The translations under genes and the position numbers were made by a program. Positions 35,993 to 46,937 of a DNA stretch of 64,000 bases are shown here, one piece after another; the stretch's first letter is position 1, and every line of letters begins with the position of its first letter. The stretch spans positions 5,597,001 to 5,661,000 of the forward strand of contig CM043967.1 in assembly GCA_014529385.2 (NCBI GenBank), in the 5' to 3' direction. The notes under the pieces were generated by a model. It saw only the letters and a program-made list of their open reading frames with translations, was not told the origin of the DNA and did not search any database. This DNA comes from Adiantum capillus-veneris. Lineage: Eukaryota > Streptophyta > Polypodiopsida > Polypodiales > Pteridaceae.

Positions 35993-38408
35993 GTGTGTTA
36001 ATTAAGGTCTTGTACCTAAGGAAAAGTTTAAGGTGTTAGCTTAAAATAAGTGACTTTTGACAAATTTAATTAAAGAGGTATTTAATTGAAAAAACGGAGA
36101 GGAAAAAAGAGAGAATTATCTTCATCTTTGTAGGAAGATTTCAATGAGGCCTATCGCAAATTCATGGGTTTCAACATTAGGTTCATGAGGACTTGCCTAT
36201 CCCGATGCTATTCAATGCAAAAAAGTATGATGAAATGGCTAGATAAGAGATTTTCTCTTCCCACTTGGAGGATCAATTGGTCAGGATCTGATGGAATTTT
36301 CTTCATAATGCGGGAGAGTTAGAAAATTTAGCACTAAATACGAAGAGACTCAAATGGGCTGAAAAGATCTTCAAGTGATTGAAATATACTTTTTCATTGC
36401 GACAGAGAATCTTGAGAAAAACCTTGTAGTAGATGGTGTCCATGTATCACAAAATCAGTGGGTGTTTGATCAGGTGTCTAAACTAATCTACCCAGGTAGA
36501 ATTAGGCCCATAGGTGTAGGCCCTAGTTTTAGAGGAACGAAAGATGTTGTATATTTTGATCCTATATTTGATCCACCCATAGTCCACAAGATTTTAGTAT
36601 AGGAATGTCATTACCCTTGTACATAGTAGCATCTTCATGGATTGTATCAGCTCTTGTACATACTATGGTTCTCATGGGTATGCTATAAGAAATTTTGTTT
36701 ATGGTTTGGCAATTGTCTTCATCTGGTGTGTAAATTTTTTGAGTATGAGATAAGTTGAAAGCATAAACAATATAGATTTTCATTTAGTACTAAATTCCAC
36801 TAATTCAATCCCAGGGTAATACTTGCGTAAATAGCCTTTACTATGTTACTCAAGAGAAAAAATTACTACTAAAGCAAGTCCAACTCCCTACCTTCAAGGG
36901 AGAGGGACCCAATTTAGAACGAGATGCCAAAGCATGGTTAGATGCTGTGGACGACTATTTCAAAGCTGCATGAACTGCTCAAGAAAACCAAAAAATGTTA
37001 GGCATGTTTTGTCTCAGCGAAGATGCCAAACTTTGGCGGAAGCAACACTGCAGAGATAATCCCACTAGTAGCCCATCTTGAGAGAAGATGAAGCAAGAAG
37101 TTAAAGAACATTATCTCCCTCCTGCACACGAGGCCATAAAGATAAATGAATTCTTTGGCTTATGCCAACTTGGGCTCTCTCTATAGGAGTACTACATAAA
37201 GTTTGTGTCTTTATGATGCTATGCTGCTCAGATGACCATGGAGTAGGAGATTTGTTGTTTCTGTCAAGGCCTCAACAAACCTCTAAGTACATGTCTCCAA
37301 GCCATGAGGTCTACATCAATTCAAGATTCCCTTCTCAGGGCCAAGCCTCTTGCAGCTGAAGGAACCAACCCTATGCAATCGGATGGGACACTATAGAAAT
37401 AACTATCCTGAAGAGTGAAACCCTAGAATTAGCGCTAGAGCCATTCCTCAAACTCAGATAAATCAAGGAGATAATCTAAGAGGAGATAGGAATGGAGGAC
37501 GAGGTAGAGGAAGAGCAAGAGAAGCTAGATTTTATGCAATCATGGGAGAACCAACCTTTGTAAACGAGGAAGATAAAAGAGCCACTTGCTTGGCCACAAT
37601 TAGCAATCCTAGAGCTCAACAACAATAAGCAATTTTATAAACCGCTATAAACCAATAATGTAAAATTTTGAGTTACTTATATATTATAATGTTATATATT
37701 ATTTTCTTTTCCAAATTACTTAAGGAATCTAAAGTTAAGTTATCATCCAATCAAGAAATTAAGGGTAGATCTAGCAAATGAGAAAGAGATTCTCGATAGG
37801 AAGGCAGAATTCAAATCTTAGGAATGAAATAGCTATCCAAAAACCAACTCACATTCCGTGTGCACAAGATAGCTTTCCTTGAAAAATGACCTAGATATGG
37901 AAGTATTAATGCACAAGTCTAATAGGAAGCCAAAAGAACTCTTGGTATGATACCTCTTATATCCCTTTACTTATTGTTGGTCAACCAAGTTAGAGCAGAA
38001 AGGGGGTACCTCTGGTGCAATGGTGGAAGCTTGTACCAAATGCACATTGCTCAGAATGCCAAGAACACGCCGAGCGCATTCAGGTTGGCAAAGCTGGAAT
38101 ACATAATACTTGTCGAACACTGATTGCTTTGAATGGTCAGCTAGAACGAGCGTGTTCATGTTAACAAGGTGGATATATGGATCTTTTATGAAATAGACTT
38201 AACATGATTTTTGAGGGAATACAACTGGTTTGTAAAGGTTTTTAAGATGGGCTCAACAACGAGAGTTTCTTGGATAAATTGAGTAGTAAGTAGCTAGAAA
38301 TGCTAAAGTAAGGAATTGTGGAAAATAATTCTTGAGGAAAGATAAAGAAAGTTATCGGAAAGAACAAAATTAAGGATCAACTAGTTGTATGGAAAGATGA
38401 ACCCACTG
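35990..38408 (+). mobile_element. Gag-only retroelement, right arm of the inverted repeat
   Basis: Plus-strand partner of 33072-35660. After the PBS comes a leader, then broken gag: a 75-codon frame at 36375-36602 (DVVYFDPIFDPPIVHKILV), the capsid block near 36990-37070 (MLGMFCLSEDAKLWRKQHCR), and a Gly/Arg-rich tail near 37480 ending at about 37629. Compared with the left arm it lacks about 170 bp that would encode the zinc knuckle. No pol. It ends near 38408 with GAACCCACTGAG. Confidence 0.8.
37971..38159 (-). other. Frame shared by both arms, antisense to gag (right copy)
   Basis: 62 codons, with FDKYYVFQLCQPECARRVLG and APEVPPFCSNLVDQQ. Counterpart of 33311-33631. Unknown family and possibly fortuitous. 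Confidence 0.35.
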
Positions 38409-38949
38409 AGTGTCTCAGTAAACAGATCCACAAATGGTCTACATACGCTACCAAAAGCCTAGCAAACTGGCTCACTCAATATACCTATCCAAAAACACCT
38501 ATAAGCCTGTCCAAAAACACCTATAAACCTGTAAATTTGCTACCTGCGAGCTATACCTAGCTCAAGCTGTATGCACATAAGCATACATAGCCTGAAATTG
38601 CACCAAACTGTGCAAAAAATTCTCTCTAGTGCTCCACACAAGCTGCTCACAACTTGTAAGCAAAACCGTTGAAGAACTAGCAACTACTACCTCATCGATC
38701 AGTAAACATGTCGATCGGAAACGCTATGCAAGAGCTATGAGCGCTCAAGGAAAAAGCTGCTCTGGAATGGTCTGTCAGAGCCATATTTGTCGGTATGTGC
38801 CATCAAAGCCGAAACTGGAAATGACCGTTGAAGTCATAAAGCTGGCCATTGGAGCCATCTTCCACCGCCGACAGAAAGTGCCAATGCTATGGCTGCCTGT
38901 GCTCAAAGTCAAGAAAATGCTCGATGTCGGCTTCGGCCATCGGGCAGTT
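38409..38949. other. Unassigned sequence
   Basis: No gene recognised. CCAAAAACACCTATAA(G/A)CCTGT occurs twice in tandem near 38491-38530. The plus-strand frame at 38629-39000 (123 codons) overlaps the start of the next element and has no motif. Confidence 0.4.
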
Positions 38950-40435
38950 TGCTCTTTTCTTGCTCTCCTTTTGTCCAGATTTGAACTCTTGATATTTTGA
39001 CATAGTAAGATCAGCCATCACACCCAGACCACATTGATCTTCCACTGGTGTCTTGATGCATGAAAATTACATACCCAAGAAATCCTAGCCAATTAGGAAT
39101 ATTCAGTGGTTGGAACATCACAATGCAGCACAAATTCTCACATATGCATGTTACAAGACATAGAAACATTAAGTCACCGATGAACACTCCTCCCGCATAA
39201 CCTAACAAGGTTTAGGCTATGAGCTGATCAATGACTCCCTCATCACTCCTCCCGCATAACCTAAAAAGGTCCTCTCCAAAATATATAGAGGCCTTTTACA
39301 ACCAAACACCCCCCCTAGACCGCAACCTGCATCGTTTGAAGGTGCCGAGAGTAACCACTCCTCAGGCTTCTTAATATTCCTCCCGCATAACCATCTAGGT
39401 CTGGACCATGAGTAACAAAAAGAATATGCCACCCGTAAATAACCACAAGGGTATGGGCCATGAGTAAGAACAACACTTTTCAAACATTCAAGACTCCCCC
39501 CGCAAACAACCACAAGGGTCTAGGCCATGACTATGAACAAGCATCCAAACATCATTTCTCACTACTCTAGTAAAATCACCAATCATTGAAACCGGTATTA
39601 AAACCAGAGTCAAACAATTAAAATCGGCACCAAGACAAGTTCAAAACAGATACCATCCATTTCCAAAAAAATTCAAACAGGATCACCAAAAAAGTTCTCA
39701 AACAGAACTCAAATTTAAAAAGCAATCTCGACAAAAGCGAAGCTTGAAAAGTCGACTAACTTTCCATCGTGAAACCTGCACCAAAAATTAGGGTTATGTT
39801 CCTTCCATAAGGTCGTAGCTGACTACAGCATGGTCCACAGACTCTTGATATAGTCAAAATAAGCCTCGACAAGCAATGTGCGTGTGGCGGTGATGGTAGT
39901 CCTAAGACTTGACCATCACAATGGACGTCCAAGGTTATCAGCTTGAGAAGAGACACGTAGAGAGAGATGTCCAAAAACTTCAAGTCGTATTCTGCTAGGG
40001 CAAGCATTTCGGGATACCCCACTCTACAGAAGTTGCACTCCAAAGGAAGATGTCAAAAACCATATAACTTCGGGCAAAAGTATTCTTGAAAGCTTGCCAA
40101 GTCCTTGGAGTGTGCGGCTTGGTAGTTATAGACTTCCACCACTACATGGCATTGCCTCTGAGCAAAACAGCAGCTCGAGAAACAAAGTTTTGATCCTTCT
40201 CTTGCAAGTGATATTTTTGGCTTTTTCCCTGTAAGACAGAGCGATGAAGATGGGTGTGCGCCTGATGCTCGATGGATGAAGTAATAGTGGGAGTGGCTAA
40301 TAAGACCGGAGTCGAAGCACAAAGCTTCTTTAAATAAAGTTTTAGTAGCCTTTGGAAGCACCGGTTTGCTCTGTCTGCTCTTTTGTAGAACCGGTATGCT
40401 TTCAGAAAAGCACATGCCTAATGCTCTAATACCAC
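38950..40435 (-). mobile_element. Second interior unit of a tandem non-autonomous LTR element
   Basis: Aligns with 41150-42649 at a step of about 2.2 kb. It starts (minus strand) with a PBS at 40434-40423 and ends, truncated, near 38950 without a PPT or LTR. It contains degenerate direct repeats with GGTTATGCGGGAGGA or GTTGTTTGCGGGGGGAG followed by TCATGGCC(C/T)AGACC (39160-39530). The 98-codon minus-strand frame across these repeats (with VLTHGPYPCGYLR) is probably a by-product. No gag or pol. Confidence 0.8.
40423..40434 (-). promoter_or_regulatory. Primer-binding site, second unit
   Basis: On the minus strand it reads TGGTATTAGAGC, one change from the standard tRNA-Met PBS, directly after the LTR end. 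Confidence 0.75.
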
Positions 40436-41045
40436 TATCACAAGAAAGGCACCACGTGCAAATAGAAAAGAATAGTCTGAACAATCTTTTAGCACTTCAT
40501 CACAACTGAATTGAAAGAGAGAGAGAGAGAGCACATGCAACACGGAGTGGCATAAGTCCACCCCAGAGAGTGTTGGCCCCAAACCTTGGTATCCCTTTCA
40601 GTATTTCTTTATATTGCATCAATACAGTATAAGTCGGTACTCCATGCTCTGCACTTTCTCTCACAAGAGTCCCAGAGAATGAGCCCTAGCCTCATGTTTA
40701 AAGACCCTTGTCCATTAAAATCAGTTTACATGAAAAGCTTTAAACTCAAAAGCAATTGGCTCAAAAACAGATGCCCAAAAGCTGCCAGCACAAAAGCTAA
40801 AATCCGTACAGCTCTCCCACGTCAGCAATGAGCGTAAAACATAGAAATCCTTCAGTTACGCCATGTCAATAGGCCATCGCAAAATTCAGAATTCTGTACA
40901 TGATGCCATGTCATCAATCAACATGAATCGCGGAATTTCATACCTCTAATGTTTTCGCTTCTTCATGTAGGGTTTAGGCCCCTCGTCATGGATCTACAAG
41001 TCGGTTCCGTTCTTCAGTGGCTTGACACGTCAGCAATTTTGGACA
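40436..41045 (-). repeat. Middle LTR of the tandem element
   Basis: 610 bp. On the minus strand it begins TGTCCAAAATTGCTGACGTG and ends TTTCTTGTGATA. A polypurine tract precedes it and a PBS follows it, so it serves as 3' LTR of one unit and 5' LTR of the next. It aligns with the LTR at 42650-43256. Confidence 0.85.
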
Positions 41046-41058
41046 TCCCCCCTTCTTG
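41046..41058 (-). promoter_or_regulatory. Polypurine tract
   Basis: On the minus strand CAAGAAGGGGGGA lies directly before the TGTCC of the middle LTR. Confidence 0.85.
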
Positions 41059-42636
41059 AAAGAAAGTAATCGTCCACGATTACAACATATCTGCAAAACA
41101 ACGCAACATAGCTCAAAAATTTCCAAGGGTCATTCCGAGGGACAATCAATTTGCTCTTTTTGTTAAGGAGTTGGCTTCTCCTTTTGGCTCTTGTGTTAAG
41201 AGTTGGCTTCTCCTTTCATCCAGATCCAAAGTCTGGATATTTCGACGTAGTAAAATTAGCCATCACACCCAGACCACACTGATCTTCCACGGGTGTCTTG
41301 ATGCACTAAAACTACATACCCAAGAAATATCATCCAATTAGGAATATTCAGTGGTTAGGAACATCACAATGCAAGACAAATGCTCACATATGCATGTTAC
41401 AAGACATAGAAACATTAAGTCGCCGATGAACACTCCTCCTGCATAACCTAACAAGGTTCAGGCTATGAGCTGCTCAACGACTCCCTCATCACTCCTCTTG
41501 CATAATCTAAAAAGGTCCTCTCCAAAATATATAGAGGCCTTTTACAACCAAGATATAGAGGCCCCCCTAGACCGCAACCTGCATTGTTTGGAGGTGCCAA
41601 GAGTAACCACTCCTCAAACTTCTTAACACTCCTCTCGCATAACCATCCAGGTCCGGGCCATGAGTAAAAACAACACTTTTTAGACATCCAATACTCCCCC
41701 CACAAATAACCACAAGGGTCTGGGCCATGAGTATGAACAAGCATTCTCAAACATCATTTCTCACTACTCCACCCAGGACTAAAATCACCAATCATTGAAA
41801 CCAGTATTAAAACCAGAGTCAAACAAATCAAATCGGCACCAAGATAAGTTCAAAAAAGATACCATCCTTTTTCAACAAATTTCAAACAAGATCACCAAAC
41901 AAGTTCTCAAACAAAACTCAAACTTAAAAAGCAATCTGGACATCACTCGAGCTCGAAAAGTCGACTAACTTTCCATCGTGAAACCTGCACCAAAAATTAG
42001 GGTTATGTTCCTTCCATAAGGTCATAGCCGACCACAACATGGTCCACAAACTCTTGAATAGTCAAAATAAGCCTCGACAAGCAATGTTCCTAAGGCGGTG
42101 ATGGTAGTCCCAAGACCTGGCAATCACACTGGACGTCTAAGGTTATCAGCTTGAGAAGAGACACCTAGAGAGAGATGTCCAAAAACTTCAAGTCGTATTT
42201 TGCTAGGGTTTCCGTGGCAAGCAAATCAAGATACCCCACTATGCCAGAAGTTGCACTCTGAAGGAAGATGTCAAAAACCATATAACTTCGGGCAAAAATT
42301 TTCTTGAAAGCTTGCCAAGTCCTTGGAGTGTGCGGCTTGGTAGCTATAGACTTCCCCCACTACATGGCACTACCTCTGAGAAAAATGGCAGCTCGAGAAG
42401 AAAAGTTTTGATCCTTCTCTTGCAAGTGATATTTTTAGCTTACGCCCTATAAAACAGAGCGATGAAGATGAGAGCACGCCCGATGCGCGATGAAGTAAGT
42501 GTGTGAGTGGGTAATAAGACCGAGGTCGCAGCACGAAGCTTCTTCAAATAAAATTTTAGTAGCCTTTGGAAGCACCGGTTTTCTCTGTCTGCTCTGTTGT
42601 AGAACCGGTATGCTTTCAGAAAAGCACATGCCTGAT

Positions 42637-42648
42637 GCCCTGATACCA
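42637..42648 (-). promoter_or_regulatory. Primer-binding site, first unit
   Basis: On the minus strand it reads TGGTATCAGGGC, one change from the standard tRNA-Met PBS. Confidence 0.78.
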
Positions 42649-42649
42649 C

Positions 42650-43256
42650 TATCACAAGAAAGACACCATGTGCCAATAGAAAAGAACAGGCTGAACAAAC
42701 TTTTAGCACTTCATTACAATTGAATTGAAAGAGATAGAGAGAGCATATGCGACATGGAGTGGCAAAATTCCACCCCAAAGAGTATTGGCCCCAAACCATG
42801 TCGCCCCTTTCGGTATTTCTTTATATTGCATCAACACAGTATAAGCCGATACTCCACGCTCTGCACATTCTCCCAGAAGAGTGCTAGAGTATACCCTAGC
42901 CTCATATTTAAAGGCCCTTGGCCATTAAAAGCAGTTTACATGAAAATCTTTAAACTCAAAAGCAACTGGCTCAAAAACAGATGCCCAGAAGTTGCCAACA
43001 CAAAAGTTGAAATCCGTACAGCTATACCACGTTAGTAGTAAGCGTAAAATGTGAAAATCCGTACAGTTTTGCCAAGTCAGTAGGCCATCGTAAAATCCTA
43101 AATTTTGTACACGATGCCATGTCATCAATCAACGTGAATCGTGGAATTCCGTACATCTGCTTCTTTTGCTTCTTCACTTAGGGTTTAGGCTCCTCGTCCG
43201 AGATCTGCAAGTCCGCTCCGTTCTTCAGTGGCTTGACATGTTAGTAATTTGTGACA
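42650..43256 (-). repeat. 5' LTR of the tandem element
   Basis: 607 bp. On the minus strand it begins TGTCACAAATTACTAACATG and ends TTTCTTGTGATA. The ends form a short inverted repeat (TGTCAC/GTGATA). Confidence 0.85.
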
Positions 43257-43279
43257 AGGGCACATCAAAAGTAGGCCGA

Positions 43280-44060
43280 GACGTCATCTCGTAGAATTTG
43301 TTGATTGCAAGCTATTCCTAGCTTGGTGGTGGAAACAAAGCTCTAGACTATTTTCAGCAGATGCAAAGAAAACTGGAATCTCTCTCTGGATGCAATACCT
43401 ATGCATACACCTTGAAGCCCCGTCGCATTGTGCAAGACATTGCAATAGGCAAGAGAATTCACGACGAGGACAATAATTAGGGGCTGTTGAAGGAACATGT
43501 CATGCTTGGATATGTTTTTCTCGTTATGTATGCCAAATGTGGTGCCCTCACAAAAGCTTAAAAAGTTCTGGATGAACTCCCTTCGTGGGATCTCCTCTTC
43601 GGCTGCACTGATTGTAGGATATGCACAAGATGTTGGTGGCAAGGAAGCTCTGGAATGTTTTCACCAGATGTGAAGCAAAAAGGGGAATCATCTATGTGTG
43701 CACCTAGAAGGCCAATGACATTTTCATCATGAGAAAGAAAATTCATTGTGAGGTGTCTAACTAGGCGCTATTGGAGAAACATGCCATGCTTGGAAATGCT
43801 TTGAAAGACATGATGTGGTGCCTTGCCAACATGGTAGTGGCGAGGAAACTTCACCACATGCAAAGTGAAAAGGGCCTCTCTCCATGTGCAATCATCTATG
43901 CATGCACTTGAAGGCCCTTGGCATTGTGCAAGATGTTGCCATGGGCAAGGAAATTCACATTGACATTTCCAGTCATCGGATGTTGGATAAACATGTCGGG
44001 CAAGGAGTTTAAGCTCAAAATATTCCTAATGAGCTCCCTGCGTGTGATTAGTGCTACTAT
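43280..44060 (+). pseudogene. PPR (PLS-type) pseudogene
   Basis: Plus-strand pieces in changing frames match plant PLS-type PPR repeats: RDVISxNLLIASYS near 43281, KPRRIVQDIAIGKRIHDEDN, FLVMYAKCGALTKA, then KVLDELPSWD. Further on, GKEIH and KLHHMQSEKGLSPCAI near 43848-43900 and KALGIVQDVAMGKEIH near 43905-43950 repeat the pattern. Stops and frame changes occur every 20-60 codons. It lies 1.5 kb upstream of the intact PPR gene in the same orientation. The repeat wording differs enough that it is not a simple recent copy of that gene. Confidence 0.75.
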
Positions 44061-45521
44061 TACTACTGACTCACATTAGAATATGAACATTCCAAACCTC
44101 TCAAAAAATGATCCGATCCTTAGAAACCTGGCATACTCTCAATAACCCAGTTGATGACCACTTCTACTACGGCTACTTCTCTCCATAGCATTGATATAGC
44201 ATGCACGTCATGATGCATCTTAACATATGGCATTTGGGTTTGCAAAATCTGACGACACTTTCCACAAAATTCACCAGAAAGCTTCAAAGACAAAAAGTAT
44301 CGTAACACAAGATACGAGACAAGGTGGGCTAAATGGGGTAGCAATGTCTGCTCGCCATGGTTGTGTAGGAGTTAGGCCTATGAGCAGAGGCGCAATACCT
44401 CAGCCTTTTAGAGTTTCATAGATTTGACTCTCTAACCTCACAAGAAAATGAAAAGAAAATTTTAATCATTCTCGTTCTTCTTTATACTTTAATTTAGCCC
44501 TAAGAATCCATGCCTAATGTTTGAAAACTAATTTGTTAGCTTTTTTTTTTAGTTTGTAGTTAGAATAAGTAACTTCTTGTAACAAGCCACAAAAATCTCG
44601 TGGCACGCTGAGTGTGATACGACATGCTGCTCTCGATGATGCCATTCCTTTCAAAATTCAATCGAGGAGCCTAGCACGACACACACCACAAACGAAATGT
44701 AGCAGTCCTCACAGGTCAACATGTACCCTATACCATAGCCATAGCAGTTATGGTGCCTGCCTTCACTGACTCTTGCCCCACGGCTTGCATTATTGAGCTC
44801 GCCTTCAACTCCTCCTGCCTCGCACACAATGCGGAGCACGTCTCGCTAGGAAAAATGACATTTTGCATACAAAATGTGATAATAAAAACAACAAAGCCAT
44901 GTGTCGCCAATCCAAGCAACGATGATCGACGATCGAGAATATGCACCTTTTCTCAACCTTCCCCTATGGCCTTTGCCAGGCCAACAAGGTGAAAATTCAC
45001 TATGGCTTACATAAGGCTATTGATAAGAATTTTATAATAAGAGGCTTCTTTGTGTGAGAGAAAAATAGAAAGTGATATTAGTATTTCAAAACATGTGGTA
45101 TCATTAAAAAAAAAAAAAAGTTTTTTGGAAAAAAAATGTAACAATGAACTATTTAAATTACAATATGTTCCAAAAGCATAAAAAATAATGTTTGACAAGC
45201 CCCTCTGTGAGAGAGGGGCACAAATGTCAACACCCTCTCACAAGAGCTTGAAAGAAATAATGAAAAAAGTATATCATCATTAACTTTAATCCGCAAGCTT
45301 TATTCAATGGTCGAGAGATGCAACCCCCTTTAGAAAAGGACTAGTTATGTAACAAGAGTTTGAGGGCTGCGATTGTCGAGGATGGGAGTGGGCATGCGTC
45401 TGTGATGGAAACAACGGTGGACGGGCGAGGGCGATGCAGCATGGCATGATCACCTTCAAAGTGTGTGATTATGAGCCACCGTAGACTTTGTGTCATTAGC
45501 AAGAATGTAGAAACTTGATGA
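44061..45521. other. Unassigned region upstream of the PPR gene
   Basis: No gene recognised. It would hold the PPR promoter, but no convincing TATA box can be placed. A TGA lies directly before the PPR start codon. Confidence 0.4.
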
Positions 45522-46937
45522 ATGCCCTTCCAAAGAAAGCTCTGCACAGAGAGCCAATTGGACAAAAAAGTTGAGCTTCTCAAAACGCTCCAGACTCCTT
45601 TACATTATAGTTCCCACATCAACTTGATCAGTGCTCTCCTGCAAAGGTGCATTATTGCAAAGAATCTTTCGTTGGGCAGGGAACTTCATTGCTTGATTGT
45701 CCAGCAAGGTTTGGAAGCTAATACATTTCTGGGAAGCTACTTCATCCGCTTGTTTTCTGTTTGTGGGAAACTGGTAGAAGCAGATCTCATTTTTAATAAG
45801 CTGCACGATCCGAATGTGTTTGCATGGAGTGAAATCATCTCAGCGCAGGCCAATGATGGGGAGCATGGCCTAGCTATTGGACTGTTTGAACGGATGGTCC
45901 ATGCATGCACACAACCAGATGGCCATGTGTTTGTCGCTGTCTTGAGAGCCTGCGCTGCAGTGGAAGCCTTATTGCTGGGTCAACAGATTCATTTTCTTGC
46001 TGTAGAATCTGCTCTTGACAGTGATTCATATGTGAGAAATGCATTTATCAACATGTATGTGAAATGTTCAGCTTTGGAGGATGCACAGAGTATCTTTGAC
46101 AGATGCTCATGTCGAGACGTGGTCAGTTGGAGCACTATTATCGCAGGGTATGCCCAACGTATGCATTGCCATGAAGCTGTTGTGCTTTTTGATGCAATGC
46201 ACAGAGAAGGCATTGAAGCAAATAATGTTGCTTGGAATGCAATTATCTGTGGGTATGCTCAGAATGGGGATTGCCATGAGGCACTTGATTTTTTTGTTCG
46301 AATGCTTCAACAGAAAAGAGAGCCAGATAATTTCACTTATGTGAGTGTGCTGAATGCATGCTCCAATTTAGCAGCCATTGAGCAGGGGAGGCTGATTCAT
46401 ATTGATATAATTGAGTCTTGTTATGGATCAGATATGTATATAAGGAGCATTCTTATTGACATGTATGCTAAAAATGGAAGCCTTGATGATGCACGCAGAG
46501 TGTTTTATGGACATCAAGTACAAAATGCAGTCACATGGACTGCCATGATGGCTGCTTATGCTTTGCATAGCAATTATCGAATGGTCCTGCACTATTTCAG
46601 AGGGATGCAAGAAAAAGGACTAATTCCTAATGATGTCACGTTCCTTTGCCTTTTGTCAAGTTGCAGTCAGATGGGGCTTGTTGAGGATGCTTTTCAACAC
46701 TTACATGCAATGAAAGAGCAATATGGGATAACTCCGACAGCTGAACATTACAATTGTTTGTTAGATCTTCTAGGTCGGGCAGGACTCTTCAATGAGGTTA
46801 GTGAGACTCTTGCATGCACAAAAGGCGCTTTTAATTGTGTAGCACAGACATCGTTGCTTAATAGTTGCAGGTTGTTTAGCAATGTGGACCTTGGGCGAAA
46901 ATGCTTGGACCATATGGTCAGTGAAGATTCTTGGTAG
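45522..46937 (+). CDS. PLS-type pentatricopeptide repeat protein, truncated in the E region
   Basis: An intact 471-codon frame without introns. PPR proteins of this class bind organelle RNA and guide editing, processing or translation. PLS repeats run from about residue 33 to 430; typical pieces are LGRELHCLIVQQGLEANTFL, NAFINMYVKCSALEDAQSIF, RDVVSWSTIIAGYAQ, VAWNAIICGYAQNGDCHEAL, VLNACSNLAAIEQGRLIH, LIDMYAKNGSLDDARRVF, TWTAMMAAYALH and AEHYNCLLDLLGRAG. The E1-like motif follows (TSLLNSCRLFSNVDLGRKCL), and the protein ends seven residues later at TAG/TGG-W-stop (SEDSW). E2, E+ and DYW are missing, so it cannot carry its own cytidine deaminase. An in-frame TGA lies immediately before the ATG, so the start is the first possible one. 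The N-terminus (MPFQRKLCTES) is short, and organelle targeting is not obvious. A 5' exon or a shorter-than-usual protein is possible. Confidence 0.85.
   Translation: MPFQRKLCTESQLDKKVELLKTLQTPLHYSSHINLISALLQRCIIAKNLSLGRELHCLIVQQGLEANTFLGSYFIRLFSVCGKLVEADLIFNKLHDPNVFAWSEIISAQANDGEHGLAIGLFERMVHACTQPDGHVFVAVLRACAAVEALLLGQQIHFLAVESALDSDSYVRNAFINMYVKCSALEDAQSIFDRCSCRDVVSWSTIIAGYAQRMHCHEAVVLFDAMHREGIEANNVAWNAIICGYAQNGDCHEALDFFVRMLQQKREPDNFTYVSVLNACSNLAAIEQGRLIHIDIIESCYGSDMYIRSILIDMYAKNGSLDDARRVFYGHQVQNAVTWTAMMAAYALHSNYRMVLHYFRGMQEKGLIPNDVTFLCLLSSCSQMGLVEDAFQHLHAMKEQYGITPTAEHYNCLLDLLGRAGLFNEVSETLACTKGAFNCVAQTSLLNSCRLFSNVDLGRKCLDHMVSEDSW

Larger units (their letters stand above)
40436..43256 (-). mobile_element. 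Non-autonomous LTR retrotransposon (2.8 kb, no coding genes)
   Basis: Two LTRs of about 607-610 bp (42650-43256 and 40436-41045), a PBS at 42648-42637 and a PPT at 41058-41046 define a full unit on the minus strand with a 1.6-kb interior. No gag, protease, RT or integrase can be read. The interior carries the same degenerate GGTTAT-GCGGG repeats as the second unit. This is the structure of a LARD-like element mobilised in trans. LTR divergence is visibly higher than in the Copia-like element at 10648, so it is older. Confidence 0.85.

Noticed and set aside
39217-39513. Duplicated Gly/Cys-rich frame (also 41463-41750) as a conserved small protein
   Set aside because: Conservation follows the duplicated element interior and its internal DNA repeats. 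There is no start-to-stop conservation and no known domain.
45341-45583. Minus-strand frame across the PPR start
   Set aside because: Overlaps the PPR 5' end and upstream region, with no family motif.
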